Of a DNA stretch of 64,000 bases, positions 45,601 through 60,400 are shown piece after piece; the stretch's first letter is position 1, and every line of letters begins with the position of its first letter. Source of the stretch: Xestospongia bergquistia (lineage: Eukaryota > Porifera > Demospongiae > Haplosclerida > Petrosiidae). The notes under the pieces were generated by a model that searched no databases, was not told where the DNA came from, and was given only the letters and a program-made list of their open reading frames with translations. The stretch spans positions 6,636,501 through 6,700,500 of the forward strand of contig OZ014412.1 in the NCBI GenBank assembly GCA_963965975.1, read 5' to 3'. A program made the position numbers and the translations under genes.

Positions 45601-46355
45601 TAGTTTTGTCAATGTTATCCTTATTCATACTTGTTTTCTTTATTTTCCTGTTTATGTTTATGATTGTTTCTGGTGTTCTTGTTGTTATAATAATAATAAG
45701 GATATCATCCTCTATATATTCATATCTACAAAGATTGGAGACACAATTAATAGCATGTCAATGGCTGAATGGAGACATACCAATCGTTGATATAACACTG
45801 CAGATATGATCTCATTTGACATGCTAGAATCAAGAGTATCCATGATGTGAATGCTAATAAAAAAAGTTAATATAATCTAATAATTCACACTTGTCATGGG
45901 CTCAAAAGCAATGTTGATATATATGTTGTTGCTATGGTGATGTTGTTATGGTTATTACCACTATGAATATCTTTAGACTTTTTATGGTAATAGTGACTAT
46001 GGTAATAGTTTCTATTATAGCACACATGTTGTTTTAATAATCATTGCTATGGTGACATATATATTGTTGCTTTTTTCTTTGGATTTAAATGATTCCTTGA
46101 ATTTGTGATTTCATGGGCATAATCAGTATTGAGATTTGATAACTACTTATTGAAATTAGACAACGAAGATTAATTAAATATCTGATACATTTTGACAATG
46201 TTTGTAACAAAACTGAAAATAACTCAATTGTCACAAGGTAATAAATAATGTTGTTATGGTGATATGTATGTTGTTGTTATGGCAATGCTGTTATAGTGAT
46301 TATTACCATGGTAAGTGTTGCTATGGATAATATATATATATGTATGCGTGTGTGT

Positions 46356-46475
46356 GTGACATGATTTGCAAAAACGAACCACTTCTGTCGAAACATTTGT
46401 GACTCGATTTGTGAAAAATCCACTGTCAAAACATTTCAAAAACATAGTTTTGTTATACATACAGTTGCTATTATA
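46356..46475. mobile_element. foldback MITE, GTGACCTGAT family, copy 5 (3' truncated)
   Basis: The left end GTGACATGATTTGCAAAAACG and the first inner arm are recognisable, including CACTTCTGTCGAAACATTTG. The right end is missing and the text runs into repeats of AAACTGTTTTG. Confidence 0.7.
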
Positions 46476-47657
46476 TACAAACTGTTTTGTTATTATATGG
46501 AAACTGTTTTGCTATATCATATTTTATGGTAATAGTGATTATCATATAATAGTTTTTATAATACACATGTTGTTGTTACATAGTAATTGTTGTTTTTGGT
46601 TACATAATATGTTGTTTGTTTTTATGGATTTAAAATCAGGCATTTAAGATGAAGAGTAAGACTGATGTCAATTGTAACAGGATCGAACTGCTATGACTGG
46701 TTTCAACCTGTTACATGTAACTGTTGTACATTGATGTACCAGCACTAACTACAATCACTTGTTTGATTTAACTAATACATGGTTATACTGGTTGTATTTC
46801 TAAAAGGTTAACATAACATTGTTTTACCTGTTGAGGTATTATGAAAAATACTAAGTATAGAATACTTAATTTCAATCATAATAATTTGCAGCATGCAATT
46901 TATATAACCAATAATGATTAAATCAACTAATCAACTTTTAGAGTGATATATACGTACATTAAAATATCAACTAACTGATAGTGATTATATTTACCCATTA
47001 GTTTTGTCACTCCAGCATCTTCTGATCAATACCTTCACACTTTTGTAGTGAAATGAAGAGTATAGGTTATAATGGTAACTGACAAACCTTAGGAGATTTT
47101 AGTTAAGATCTGCAAATGATTAATTATGAATGAGAAATAGAAAGAGTGTTGATTAGAGTGAATGTCAATGATTGTATTTCTGTCCTATCTAGCAAATTAT
47201 ATATAGAATGTTGTTTCTCGTTTGATAATATAACTAGTCTTGTAGGCCTGACTAGGAATGAGATTATAAAATCACTAGACTCAATCTGACTCTTGACTAC
47301 TAATAAAGCTGACATAATACATTATAAAAACTAATCAGTTATTTTAACAATCAATTAAGTGGGTTTTATATAGTGAGTGATTCACATAACTTTTGGATTA
47401 TTATGTATATTGCTATTTTTCCTAATCCCATTTTGTCTACTTATTGCGAATTTATGTCAACTTTCATTGCTTTCAACTATCACTCTCTCCATATTTCTGT
47501 CTTAAGTCTATTGTTTCTAGAAGAACTAACATTAATTTAGAAAAACAGAGAGGCAGGAAGATCTCCAACGACGTGTGTGAGCCACACCTTAATCAAAAGT
47601 ACCAAAGTATACTGATTAACGGAAAACAGGAGTGTGATGTATACAGCTACCGTGACG

Positions 47658-48891
47658 ATGCTATCGTATCTTGTTATTGGCCTGCTCTGGCCCCTGCTCC
47701 ATCTCTCTGTTGGTACTCACAGCAGCAATGAAGACAAAATTCCTCTCCACTTTGCATATATTACTGCAAAGACCGGAATCTACGTTGTTAGTGGAGGTAT
47801 ACCAATTGTTGATTGGTCATTGGAGATGATCAATGAACGAGACGACATTTTGCAGAATTATACACTAAATTATACAGATATATTGGATTCAAAAGTAAGT
47901 ACAGAATAAGAATAGTTCTTTGTAACAATTTCTGTGTACATATATGTATTATACGGAATGCAATCTTTTTCTTACAGTGTGATCATACTACATCTTTAGA
48001 TGCTTTCTTTAAACTGTTTTGGCAAAGTAACACAACTTATGTGGCATTACTAGGATGTGGTTGCTCACAAGCAACTATTCCTGTGGCAGAAAGTAGCCAT
48101 TACTGGAATATACCACAGGTATAGAAGCCTTCAAATATACTTATTAAAATAATAGCCTCTTTCTTTCTCCCTCTCAGATTTCTTTTGCATCAGCTGCTAA
48201 TATTCTAAACGATCGTGAACGATTCAAAAGTTTTTTTAGAGTACTTCCTACTTATTATTATCTTCCAGCATCATTATCCCAATTACTGAGACAATTTGGA
48301 TGGAGAAAGATGGCTGTCATCACTCAGGAAGTGATTGTATTTCAAGCAGTGAGTCAGTTACATGTTAAATGATATGTTTGTTCTAAAGTTACCTTTTTGG
48401 AGTATGTAGTCCAAATGTATCAGAATGTTGAACCATATTATATTACATTAATTTGACTTCATATTTTGTAATAGTTTATTCTCTCAAATGTATGTTTTGT
48501 CACTGTTACAATATTCTTATCTTTCTCTCTACATCTTAGATTACCAATGGTCTCAAAGTCATTTTTGATTCAGAGAAGAATTGGGTAATAGATTCATCTT
48601 TTACTTTTAAAACAAGAGTAAATCCCTTTCCACGTGATACAATATTTAAAAAGGTAAGTAATTATTTTTATTGGCAGTACATACAATCAATTAAGCAAGT
48701 TCATTTATTTGTCAATGTGTCATTATTTTCCCTAGATAATCACAGGAAAGTATAGGATTATTTATATCAACACATTGGATATATATGCTGTCAACATTTT
48801 GTGTGAAGTGAGTAACAAAATACATCATAATGACATTACTACAATTAATGATAGATGCATATTAAGTACTAAGTACTAAACAAAAAGGCAA

Positions 48892-48933
<42 letters not shown>

Positions 48934-49073
48934 TAGATAGATAGATAGATAGATAGGTAGGTAGGTAGGTAGATAGGTAGGTAGGTAGGTAGGTAGGTAG
49001 GTAGGTAGGTAGGTAGGTAGGTAGGTAGGTAGGTAGGTAGGTAGGTAGGTAGGTAGGTAGGTAGGTAGGTAGG

Positions 49074-49107
<34 letters not shown>

Positions 49108-52100
49108 TAGATATAGATATATACACACAGTAGATGGATGGATAGATAGATAATAAAATTAAGATACAATGGACACTTTTGTCTATACACTGAAACAATG
49201 TTTGTCTTAGTCATCACTATAATCTGTGTACTATAAATGTATGTATTATAACAAATATACTCATTCCATGGACCAATCAAAACATTACATAACTCAATTA
49301 TAAATATAAACACATTTTGTATTTGCTACTACAGGCTTATCACAGAAATATGTATGCTCCTACCTATGTTTGGATGTTGCCAATGTGGTTTAATGTAGGC
49401 TGGTGGAATAATACAGTTAATTCATCCTGTACAACAGAGAACATGATGACAGTTCTTAATGGTACTTTAGGTACTGTACCTCATGGATTCTTTGTTATGG
49501 ATAACAAAACAAGAAAAGCTATCTCTGGGCTGGTAAGAAATATTTAGTTATAAGATTAGAGTTAGTATTAGTTTCTTATTAAAGCACAATATATTGAGTT
49601 TGGGATTTTAGATGAAAGAAAACAAACAATGAGAAGTATTTTCACTAATGTTTTGTTTGTGAGGGATGATGGTATTGGAATAGGTGTTCTTTTGTTGTTC
49701 TTTGCAATATATATGAAAATTGGTAATAATTATAAATTTGATAGCATATTTATATGATAACTCATACAGATTTTCAATTCAAGTACAAACCCAATCATGT
49801 ATTATCATATTTCATAGGTAATGCATGTATGTATTTAAAAGTAAAGATTGAGTACCCAGAGTTCTGGTGAAGCAGGTGACAGTTTATTTTGGCTAGTTTA
49901 ATTTCAACAATCTCTCTGCTAACTCTTTGTATATTCATTGTCCTGATCTTATCTGCATTGTGCAATCTTGGTCTACTGAAATTGCAAATATTGATTAGTA
50001 CTTAAAAACTAGTTTTTGATTGTAACCATCATGGTGGTAGTATCATTGTCTACATAAAATTACATTAATCACTTCTAAAGTATATATTTTTTATGAAATT
50101 GTGATTTCTCTCTGTCAAGCTTAGACATTGTTCATTCATAATTTGCACTTACTATAATTTTGGACAACTAAATAATGGTCATGAATGGATTAAAACAACT
50201 TATCAGTATCATAGTACTATCTCATTGAAGATAACGGCAGATTGCTATGCAAATATGAATCCATAGTAACAGACTTGGTCAAACATCTTATTTTTCTAAG
50301 AATAAGAAAATTCTAACCATTAGCTACATAAACTGTTAACCTCACAACACACTAATAATGAAAACATTATAATGTTTACCGTTTTGCCCTAAATATATAA
50401 ATTTTGCTACATGTATACAATGACCACATATTGGTTAAATCAACCTATCAGTTTTTACAATGATATACACTGTTCACTCACAATTGGCACTTAATATTGC
50501 CTCCCTTCATCTTGTGACAACATTCTCATCTCATAATCCATCCATTCTATTAAACCTTGTGATTTCAATGTCAATTACTTCCATATACTTCATCCTTGAA
50601 ACTAAAGGTGATACTTTGCTTGATTTTAAAGGAATTATTAAAAACCCCACTTATTTTTCTCACTCTGGTATTTCATTCACTATTGATCTTGTTTCCTCCC
50701 ATCCAACATAGTTCCATTCTCATGTAATAGATTATAAATTCAATTATTGCAGCAAATTTGTTTAAGCTATAATGCAATGAATCGTTGCTTACCTCCAAAT
50801 TCTCAAATCAAAATTGTTTTTCACCTTATCCACTTCTCCTTCATCTTGGCCTTTATTGGTCTGCTTTGCCCCTCTCTCCGCTCCAACCCTTAACTCCCAC
50901 ATCAACTATTCAGTTTCATATTAATTAGTAATCAAAAGATAGCATGTCATTACTTGGTAGCTTACTAGCTTTGCTGTGTCATTGTATGATAGGCTGTCAC
51001 TACATACATTCCCTTGTAAAGAAATCATTTGTTTATAGATACACCAACTATGCAGTTCCAAAGTAGTTAGTAATCCAAAATAGCATATGTTAATGTTGAT
51101 AACACTTTCATTTTCAATAGGGATGCATGCAACCTAACTGATTATGAATTGGTAATGATGTAGGATTGATATATGTATATCAGTCAGCATCTCCTACTAT
51201 ATGGTTATCTAAAAGGATATCACTTTAACTAATAGAACTCATTGTGTCCACTAAGATATTTCAGTAATACCTGTATGTTTGGTACTCATGAGTATAAATT
51301 ATTACTGTATGTTAGTAAACTTCATGTCCCTGTTAAATGACAGGGAAACAGGAATTGTACTCTTTAATCAACTTCTCTTTTCTGTTTGGTCATCTCTCAC
51401 CACAAGTAACATTACTGTCTCTTTTCCTTATAGACATCACAACAGTTTTTAGACACCTATACTGCTCTGCTTGAAGAGCCAAGATACAAATCTCAAAACT
51501 TTAGCAAAAATAATGCTATAGGATTGGTCCATGAGGCAATATGGTCATTAGCTATTGGACTTGACAATGCAGTGAAACGGATAGCTACGGGAAATGACAG
51601 TGGATGTGAGAATTTACCAGGAGATTTGGTACCTTTAGAGGAGTTTGATTATACTAATGAAAGAGTGGGCTGTATTCTGAGACAAGGTTTTGCTGAAGTT
51701 AATTTTCTCGGAATTACTGTGAGTTGTCCTATTTTTCCTTTTGTGTTAATCAAGGAGTAGATTATCAAAGTATGTATTTATCATAAAATCATTTGTAGTT
51801 TGTTATACTAATTATTGTCTTAAGAGTTTATATGTCATGTTCTGTGATTACATTTGATACTATAACACATATTAATCTTTCAATATTGTAAAGGGTCCTT
51901 TTTATTTTGATGCAAATGGAGGTCGTCCTGACAATATTCATGATGTCAAACAGTATAGAATATCTGGTGGTAAGTATATAACAAGAACTAATAAAATGTT
52001 GAATTCATTCTCCTGTAGATACAGTCAGTCTTGATACAATAGGTTATGTAACCATTGGTACTAATGACAGTATCTTCACTTTCAAAATGGGTGAATCTAA

Positions 52101-54690
52101 CGCACGGATTTGGAAAGGTAATATCATGATAACATTGGTGCTAGATGGATGGTGATATTACAGCATAAAAGATTTATGAAGTATATTTAGGCAAGGCATA
52201 CAAATAACACCCTATTATTACATATAAGAATGCAGTCAAGAGAAAGTATTGACATGGTTGTGTAAAATCGTATATATGTAAACATTAATTGGTTGAGTTA
52301 ACCAAATGTGTTTATACAGGATGTATATATGTAGTAAAGTAATTTGATGCAAACTAAAAGTAAACATCACAACATTTTCATTCCATACTATTGAATTTAC
52401 TAAACAGTCAATCTCATTTTATATATGGAATGAAAACAGTGTAATGTTTACTTTCAGTTTACATTAATAATTTGCTACGTAATGCATCTTGTATAAACAT
52501 ATATTGGTTAAATCAATGAATTGATTTTTACAGTTAAATATATATAAATGTTGAAATAACAAACTTAATTTTTTAAAAATTATATCTTGGATAAATATTT
52601 TCATAATCTTTATATTTATATCTGAATATATATTGTAATAGCTATAGAACACTACTGTCATCTCCACTATTATCTTTCTAAAATACAATAATCAAATGTA
52701 CTACAATATAACCTAAATAATATTACTATTATTATGTCACTAGATGGTACTCCTCCTTATGATGGTTATGAAGTGGACACTATACACCAGAATCATCTAG
52801 CATTGATTATAATTTATGATATTGCAACATTTGTTGGTCTCATCTTTGTAGCAGTATGTCTTGTGTTTAAAATTGTCTTTAGAAATAAAAAGTCAGTAAC
52901 TGGATATTGTATGTCTTAGCTTGATTCTCCCTCCCTTTCACTCTACTTTTAATAGAGTTGTCAAACTTTCCAGTCCTAACTTGAATTATCTCATAATTGT
53001 AGGGGCTGCTATTATGTACACATGTGTCTATTTCTATGTGCACACCTCAACAGTAATGGATGTACAGACTGCTTTCTGTAATGTAAGATTATCACAAAAT
53101 GATCATTCATCCTCACTTCTATGATTTGTTCTATAATAAATTATTGTATTGCTTTACCTTCAAATTAATGATCCATTCTTAATTTTCACATAGATCCGAT
53201 TCTGGTTGTTCTTTTTAGGATACTCTGTCTGTTTTGCTGTCATTCTTTCCAAAACATGGAGAGTCTATTATATTTTTTATAATCCAAAGCCTAATAAGAA
53301 GGTTAATCACTAAGTTATAAAATGGTATCTTAGTCATCTCTCCTTCTTCCACTCACACACACACAGGCACTAAAAGATTGGGTTTTATTTGTTCAAGTGT
53401 TAGTTATAGTATCTATTGATTTGATTATTATTGTCATTGGATCTGCCATTCCTCAGTCACAACTGATAGCTACCAGAATAAGAGATACTCAACATCCAGA
53501 AGATATAACGGTATACTAAATTTTATCTATCTTCACAAAATGTCAATAATGATTGTGTCTGTCATGTAATAGAAAAGTTTTCTATACAAGAGTCTTTCAA
53601 AATAATATAATAGATTTATTGGATAAGCTGACAAATTTGCTTATATTATTACTAGATAGTCAGTCAATTAGCACATTAACTTTTAAAATTGAGCAAATAC
53701 TGAAATATAGCAGATAATAGTAACACACATTTGAGCATGAGTCTTAATTTTTCTTATAATTAGAACATATGCATGCATGTACTTTGGCAACTTAAATTTT
53801 GGCCTCTAATTAAGAGGATCCTTACCAATTATTTTCCATTTGATAAGTAACTATTATACTAAATATGTTAATACTATTTCTTTTTCTATACTTTATCTAG
53901 GATGAAGGTATTTTTGAAAAAAACTTCATCTATGTGTGTGCTCAGAGTGGATCACAAATTTGGCTAGCAGTCTCCTTTTCATACAAAGCATTGTTACAAC
54001 TAGTAGCAATATTTATGGCATTTCATACTCGTCGTGTTAAAGTTAAAGCTCTCAATGATTCAAAGGAAATAGCTGTCATTATCTATATCAATAGTATTAT
54101 ACTTGCATTGTTAGCAGTGACACAGTTTGCTCTTGAAAATTATCATGATGCATATGCTGCCATGTTTGGACTAGCTTTACTGGTAGATGCAACTATGTTC
54201 TTAGGACTCATGTTCATTCCAAAAGTAAGACTCATTTCCATTAAGTTTGTGTTACTTTTAAAGCAAGATTTTAATTAATGATTTCATTTCTCAAACCTAT
54301 TATTTATTTTATTTTAAGCTGACTAAACAGCTTCTCTTCTTATAAAGACTATATAACCAAACCATAATTCAATTGTTTTAATTATGTCTTGACAGATGGT
54401 TAGTTTATATAATGATCCAACTGGAGAGAAAGTCCTCACTAGTCATTCCTTACCTTTTTCACATACAACAAATAACACTACTAGTGAGTCACCTGAGGAG
54501 ACTATCAGTGGTCTACGAGCTAGAATAAAAGAACTGGAGTCTAAGCTGTCCACTAAAGAAGTAAGTATATATGAAAATCATTATAATATATCATACACTA
54601 AGAGCTGTTTATTTATACATATATAAATACTATGTATTATACTATAATGATATTATCATCTCAAATATATAGCTGGAGTCTACAACTTAA
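47658..54690 (+). CDS. locus G: GABA-B-like class C GPCR, 808 aa
   Basis: Exons: 47658-47894, 47978-48118, 48178-48348, 48540-48653, 48736-48807, 49335-49532, 51434-51718, 51894-51969, 52019-52117, 52744-52891, 52956-53082, 53194-53301, 53367-53510, 53901-54224, 54396-54560 and 54673-54690. The ATG at 47658 starts the signal peptide MLSYLVIGLLWPLLHLSVG; an in-frame ATG at 47637 would add seven residues. Departures from its nearest relative F: IYVVSGG in exon 1, EVIVFQA at the end of exon 3, FPRDTIFKK in exon 4, NTLDIYA in place of NTYDIYA in exon 5, and VFKIVF after TM1, shared with H. The exon 5 change falls at the tyrosine that lines up with the ligand-contacting Tyr of GABA-B1. Seven helices, loop cysteines and coiled coil are complete. 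Intron 5 holds a large GATA/GGTA array and intron 9 a MITE. Confidence 0.92.
48896..49124. repeat. (AT)n(GATA)n(GGTA)n(GATA)n microsatellite
   Basis: An AT run passes into GATA, then about 25 GGTA units with one GATA break, then GATA again. It lies in intron 5 of locus G. On the minus strand it translates as YLPTYLPT repeats, which are not proteins. Confidence 0.97.
49900..50760 (+). mobile_element. decayed LINE endonuclease pieces in intron 6 of locus G
   Basis: CPDLICIVQSW-like text appears near 49940-49975, and at about 50617-50700 DFKGIIKNPTYFSHSG. It corresponds piece by piece to locus F, with the same MITE-like interruption ending GTTTTTACAATG at about 50462. Confidence 0.55.
52276..52533. 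mobile_element. CACTGTAAAA-type MITE in intron 9 of locus G
   Basis: Inverted arms (TGTTTATACAGGATGTATAT against ACGTAATGCATCTTGTATAAAC) and an end of GATTTTTACAG. It is the same insertion as in E and H; F lacks it. Confidence 0.85.
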
Positions 54691-57459
54691 TTTGATAAAG
54701 AAGTTTGAACTGAGAATAAAAGACTGATGTAATACTTATTTGCTGTATATAATTCTTCCTCATATAATATGTAAATCAGTTATGTATTTAGTAATTTTGT
54801 AATTATTATGTAACATGTGACTTTATAAATTGAACAAACAATTCAATTCATGAACATAAATAAAATAGTTTTTTTGTTTTATTATTGTTAAAATATACTA
54901 TATGTAGTTATTTGTTTATCAAACATTTTATTAGTCTATTAATAAAATCAAAATAGATTCATTAATTAATACACTTTAATGAAACATTAACCAGCTGCTA
55001 CAAAATCATTATCACAATTTCTAGAAATTTATCATGTATCATTTAATACACATTTTAGAAAGAAAACACTTACTACTATAACTATTCCAATTTTTCAGAC
55101 ACAACCTACCTTATATATTATTAATATCTCATTACTTAATTCCATGCATTGTCAGCAAATTATGAAACCAATTGGACACATGAAATTCTCAAATCTTTTG
55201 AACTATGTTATTCATTTAAAAAAGTAATTACATGTGTCACACCATAACAACAAATACTTTGACAATTTCTGTAAGAGTGTTACCATAGCAACAACATATA
55301 TATCACCATAGCAACAGTTACCATAACAATATTACTTATAATCCTGTGACAATTTGTTTTAAGAGTAAAACTAATAATTATTGCCTTGTAGCATTATGTT
55401 TTCAATTTTTATTAAAAACATTGTCAAAACCTATATAATAATCAATGTTTAATTTATGTCATCAAGTTTTGCTAAAAATAATTTTCTACCAAAAAGTTAA
55501 GAATTTAATAACTGTTATTTTCGATATATTATGCAAAAAAATCATTTATTGCCACAACTATTCCAATATTGTCTGAAAACAATGCCAAAACCTATCAGAT
55601 ATTTACTCATTGGCCATTGTTTATTAATTTCATGCATTATTAGCAAATTTCACTAAATAATATTTTTCTACTATCATGATAGAAAATTATTTTACTCATT
55701 ACTTTCTCTCTCGATTAATATTGTCATAAGATATAATGAACTGTAGTCTATCCTATCTTATCTTGCTAGTTTAAACGAAATTTCTAATTATAAACTAGTC
55801 ATAAGCAGCTGTAATAATAAAACTGATTGTATACTAATTTAGAAAAGTGATATTTCTTGTTAGGTGTTATAAAGTACAAGTTAACATAAGCAATCTTTGA
55901 TTTCCCTTCAAGATGTTTGTACAAGCAGTTACTCATTGGACCAGTGTAGCCATATACAGCAGTCACACTGCAAACCATTTATTAATGATTGAGAAGACAA
56001 AAGCAAGGATGGAATGAGAAAATGATATAATGTTTGTATATCTATGTACTGTCTTTAACATCACTGCCTGTAATTTCCCACATGAGCACTTTCAATACCT
56101 TCATATTTTAAATGCAAAAATGAAGTATCAGTTGCTATGGTAACTAAAAAAAACATTTATTTATGACTGAGTGGACAAATATAAATATACAAAAAATGTT
56201 TTGAAAATAATATGTTAGTATTTCCATGTCACTGTCTGTCATCAAAAGAACCACATGAGCACTTTCAATATCTGCCAAAATGAGAGTATTGGTTGCTAAT
56301 GTTTAGAGATTTTAAGAACTGTAAAGGAATTATTTTTTGATGAGAAACCAAACATAATATTGTTTAGAAATAAGTAAGACAATGTTTAGAAAATGATATA
56401 ATGTTTGTATTTCTTTTCTATACAACAACTTTATATAGAGAATATTATTCCCCTCTCTTTGATCTGATCACATGACTATAATCTCATAGCATGGTGTGGG
56501 AATGAGACTTATAAGTTACTGGACTCGTTAACCTCTTGATTAATATAAAATTGACATAAGTCTTCAAGAAATCCAAAAGGACAATACCATGGCAAGTCAT
56601 ATGACATCAAGACTAAACTGTGATTGTCACATGACCACATACAGAATACCTAGAGATTAAAAGGGATATTCTTACCAATTGTCAGTCCATCTACCTGTCT
56701 GTCCATTCATTCATCCATCCATCCATTCATTTACACTGTAATTGATTTTAACAATGCATGTTGCTAATTAACAATCAAGTTATTTTGACTTCTAGTTATC
56801 TTTAACATAAGCTCTAACCTAGTTGTTGTGTTGTTAAGTAAGCCAAAGGATAACTCAGATGTTTAACATTAGAAGATACATCAGCAGAATCTATAAGCAA
56901 GATAAAAGAACCCCTATAGAAGGGAGAGAGAGGGAGAAATATAGATCAGTCTTGCCATCCTGAAATGACATCAAAGGACTCTGTAAGTTATTACATAAAA
57001 TAATCACGGAAGTTTAGCAAAGTGGTGCTTACTGAAACTTCACAAAGTGGGAGGAACTACCTTGAAAGTCTTGCATTACCTATAAAGACATAAAATGAGA
57101 GATAGAAATTATAATTGACAATTACCTTGTTGAAAATGGATATTAAAGTATCCATTAATTGGAGCACACTTGTGCACCCAATTTGGTATATAGCTGAATC
57201 TATATAGTAGACATCATGTGATCAGTCTACCATTTAACAAAATCACTGACATCGATTTTTGAGAAGTCTAATCTCTGTTGGCAACGCCATGACAAGTCAG
57301 AACATCTCGACAGAGACACAAAGAATGAAGAAAAAGAACAAGGAAATTATCTTCATATTACCCATGTGGTATACATTTACAAGCCACGCCCTCGACAAAA
57401 TTCCAGGACTTACCCTGAATATATATACGATGACAGTGTTCAGTCAGTATTCAGTGACA
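54691..57459. other. spacer between loci G and H
   Basis: After the 3' flank of G (AATAAA 54715-54720) comes AT-rich sequence, an inverted CACCATAGCAACAG tract (about 55258-55345), a stretch at about 55715-56060 that copies 44880-45240 of the F-G spacer, and a CATCCATCCATTCATT microsatellite near 56710. The last 200 bp form the 5' flank of H, with TATATATACG at 57421. No gene was found. Confidence 0.7.
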
Positions 57460-60400
57460 ATGCTATCATATCTTGTTATTTGCTCCCTGCTCCATCTCTC
57501 TGTTAGTACTAACAGCAGTAATGAAGATAAAATTCATCTTCAATTTGCATATATTACTACAAAGACTGGAGACTTCCTTGCTAGTGGAGGTATACCAATT
57601 GTTGATTGGTCATTGGAGATGATCAATGAACGAGACGACATTTTGCAGAATTATACACTAAACTATACAGAGATACTGGATTCTAAAGTAAGTATTAATA
57701 CAACAATATAATCAATTTATGGAATAATTTATAAGTGTAAGTGTTGTGATGATGATATTGAAAATTAATTTTATTTACAGTTGGTATTGGCTTTCAAATT
57801 ATTATTAGTATTACTTTTTTTTAATAGTTTTGGTTTCTTGTTTATATTTAGAAATAGTATTAGTATCAATATGTCATCATATGTCAACTTTATGAACATA
57901 TATATATATATATACATGTACTGTAGTAAAAACTTGAACAATATGATTTCATCCAATACATATAATTGTAATCCCATTAATATCATGTATAATAATAGTA
58001 CAGAGGTTTTCTACACTAAAATGATGTAATAGTTATACTGATTGGCTACTCATGATTTTTATATGGATTTGTGAACTCTTTCCTACCTTGATGTTTACAC
58101 ACATTGAATCCTTACATCTTCTTTCATTTTTCCTAAAGTAACTTTAATCAACATTCTATATTATATATCAATTACTAATTCAGTTATATGATTCAATGTT
58201 TTTCAAACTCTTTCTTACAGTGTGATCACACTACACATTTTGGGACAATTTCTGTATGCATATAGTATATCATATATATATATATATAATGTGTATATAT
58301 ATTGCTAACTCAACCATGCACTTTAGAATGCAATCTTTTTCTTACAGTGTGATCATACTGCATCTTTAGATGCTTTCTTTGACCTATTTTGGCAAAGTAA
58401 CACAACTTACGTGACATTACTAGGATGTGGTTGCTCACAAGCAACTATCCCTGTAGCAGAAACCAGCCATTACTGGAATATACCGCAAGTAAAATCTGAC
58501 TTGATATGTGCATACTCAATAATCTCTCTCTTAGATTGCTTTTGCAGCAGCTGCAAATGTTCTGAATGATCGTCAACGATTTAGAAGCTTTTTTCGAGTG
58601 GTTCCCTCTTTTTATTATATTCCAGCATCTGTGGCTCAGTTAATGAGACAATTTAATTGGAAAAAGATGACTATTATCACTCAGGAGGAGGCCCTATTTC
58701 AAGCAGTAAGTACATACTATAATGATTTCATGCCAGTCTTTTTAGCTGCATATTAATTGCTTTACTAATTTATAATTAAAGACTGGTACATACTGATTTC
58801 TTGTCACAGTGTGTAAGAATATTGAGCCTGTCATATATACATGTTTCATAATTTGCCTTCTCTCTTTCCTTTCCATCTTAGATTACCAATGGTTTAGCAG
58901 GCATTTTTCAATCAGAGAATTGGCTACTAGATTCATCTGTGACTTTTAAAACAGGAGTAAATCCCTTTCCATATGATTCTGTATTTGACAATGTTAGTAA
59001 TTATTTAATTACTAATTAATGTAATAATAATTATCTTCTTGCTTTAGATAAATACAGGAAAGTATAGAATTATTTACATCAACACATATGAGACATATGC
59101 TGCTAACATTTTGTGTGAAGTGAGTAACATACTACACAGTATGGATGGATGGATGATTATGTAAGCTGACACAGTTGACTACAGTAATAGAAATAATTTG
59201 TCTTAATCACCACTAATGTATAGATGATAATAAAAAACTGTTCATTCCAGTGACCAGTGGATGGCTTAATATATAGTATTAACTGTACTCAATTACAAAT
59301 ATGAACACATTTTTTATTTGCTACTACAGGCTTACCACAGAAATATGTATGCTCCTAGATATGTTTGGATGTTACCAATGTGGTATAATGAAGGCTGGTG
59401 GAATAATACAGTTAATTCATCCTGTACAACAGAAAACATGATGACAGCTGTCAATGGTACTTTAGGTACTATACCTCATGGATCCTTTGTTATGGATAAC
59501 AAAACAAGAAAAGCTATCTCTGGGCTGGTAAGAAATATTTAGTTATAAGATTAGAGTTAGCATTAGTTCTTATTAATAAAGCACAGTGTTCTGAGTTGGG
59601 ATTTTAAATGAATCCTTATAAAAGAACATGAACAATGAGAGCTTTTTCACTTATGCTGTTATTTTGAGTGATGATAGTATTGCCATAAGTGCTCTTTTGT
59701 TGTTCTTTGTAATATATATGAAAATTGGTAATTTTTTGATGCCTATTTATGTGACAACTCATACAGACCTAGATTATACCACAAGTCACAAGCACAAACT
59801 GAATCATGTAGTATTATCGTATATTATAGGCAATGCACATATCTATTTAACAGTAAATGATTGAGTACCCAGAGTTCTAATGAAACAGGTGACATTTTAT
59901 TTTGGTTATTGTTAAAACCTTTGCTTGACTTATAAGCTCTAGCTGATTTACATAATACAACAATTACATACATGCCCATTTATAGAAGTTGTATTGTTAA
60001 AGTATAACAACTATATATTTTTATAGTATTTAATAATCCAACCAGTACATGTTGTTTATATTACATTCCAACCTTTCGTATACTTCCTCCTCTAACTCAT
60101 TACTCCAATCTTCCTCAACCTCCTCTTCCACTATCTCTCCACACAACCTTCCATTATGCACCTCAACATTGGTCCCAGTATTTCAATTCCTTTTTCAAAC
60201 ATTCAGTTCTTCTTTGGCCAATAGGCTGGAAGAGCCCAATGCTGTGCCTATTCCTAAATTACCTAACTAATAGAATTCATTGTGTCCACTGATTATATGA
60301 GATATGAGTTCTTATTTCAGTAATACATGTATGTTTGGTATTCATGAGCATAGAATATTTCTGTATGTTAGCCAACTCCACATCCATGATATGTAATAGG

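Larger units (their letters stand above)
44427..47657. other. spacer between loci F and G
   Basis: It contains the 3' flank of F (AATAAA 44451-44456), a GC-richer LINE-like 3' fragment (45352-45600), the GTTGCTATGG tract (about 45918-46330), a truncated foldback MITE (from 46356), a CACTGTAAAA-type MITE (about 46740-46945) and the 5' flank of G. The small reverse-strand ORFs have no recognisable features. No gene was found. Confidence 0.7.

Noticed and set aside
48862..49313. Minus-strand ORFs rich in YLPTYLPT
   Set aside because: They are translations of the GATA/GGTA microsatellite in three frames, not proteins.
57259..57459. Long N-terminal extension of locus H from an upstream start
   Set aside because: The extension has no match in the other loci and would bury the signal peptide; the 57460 ATG fits the family.
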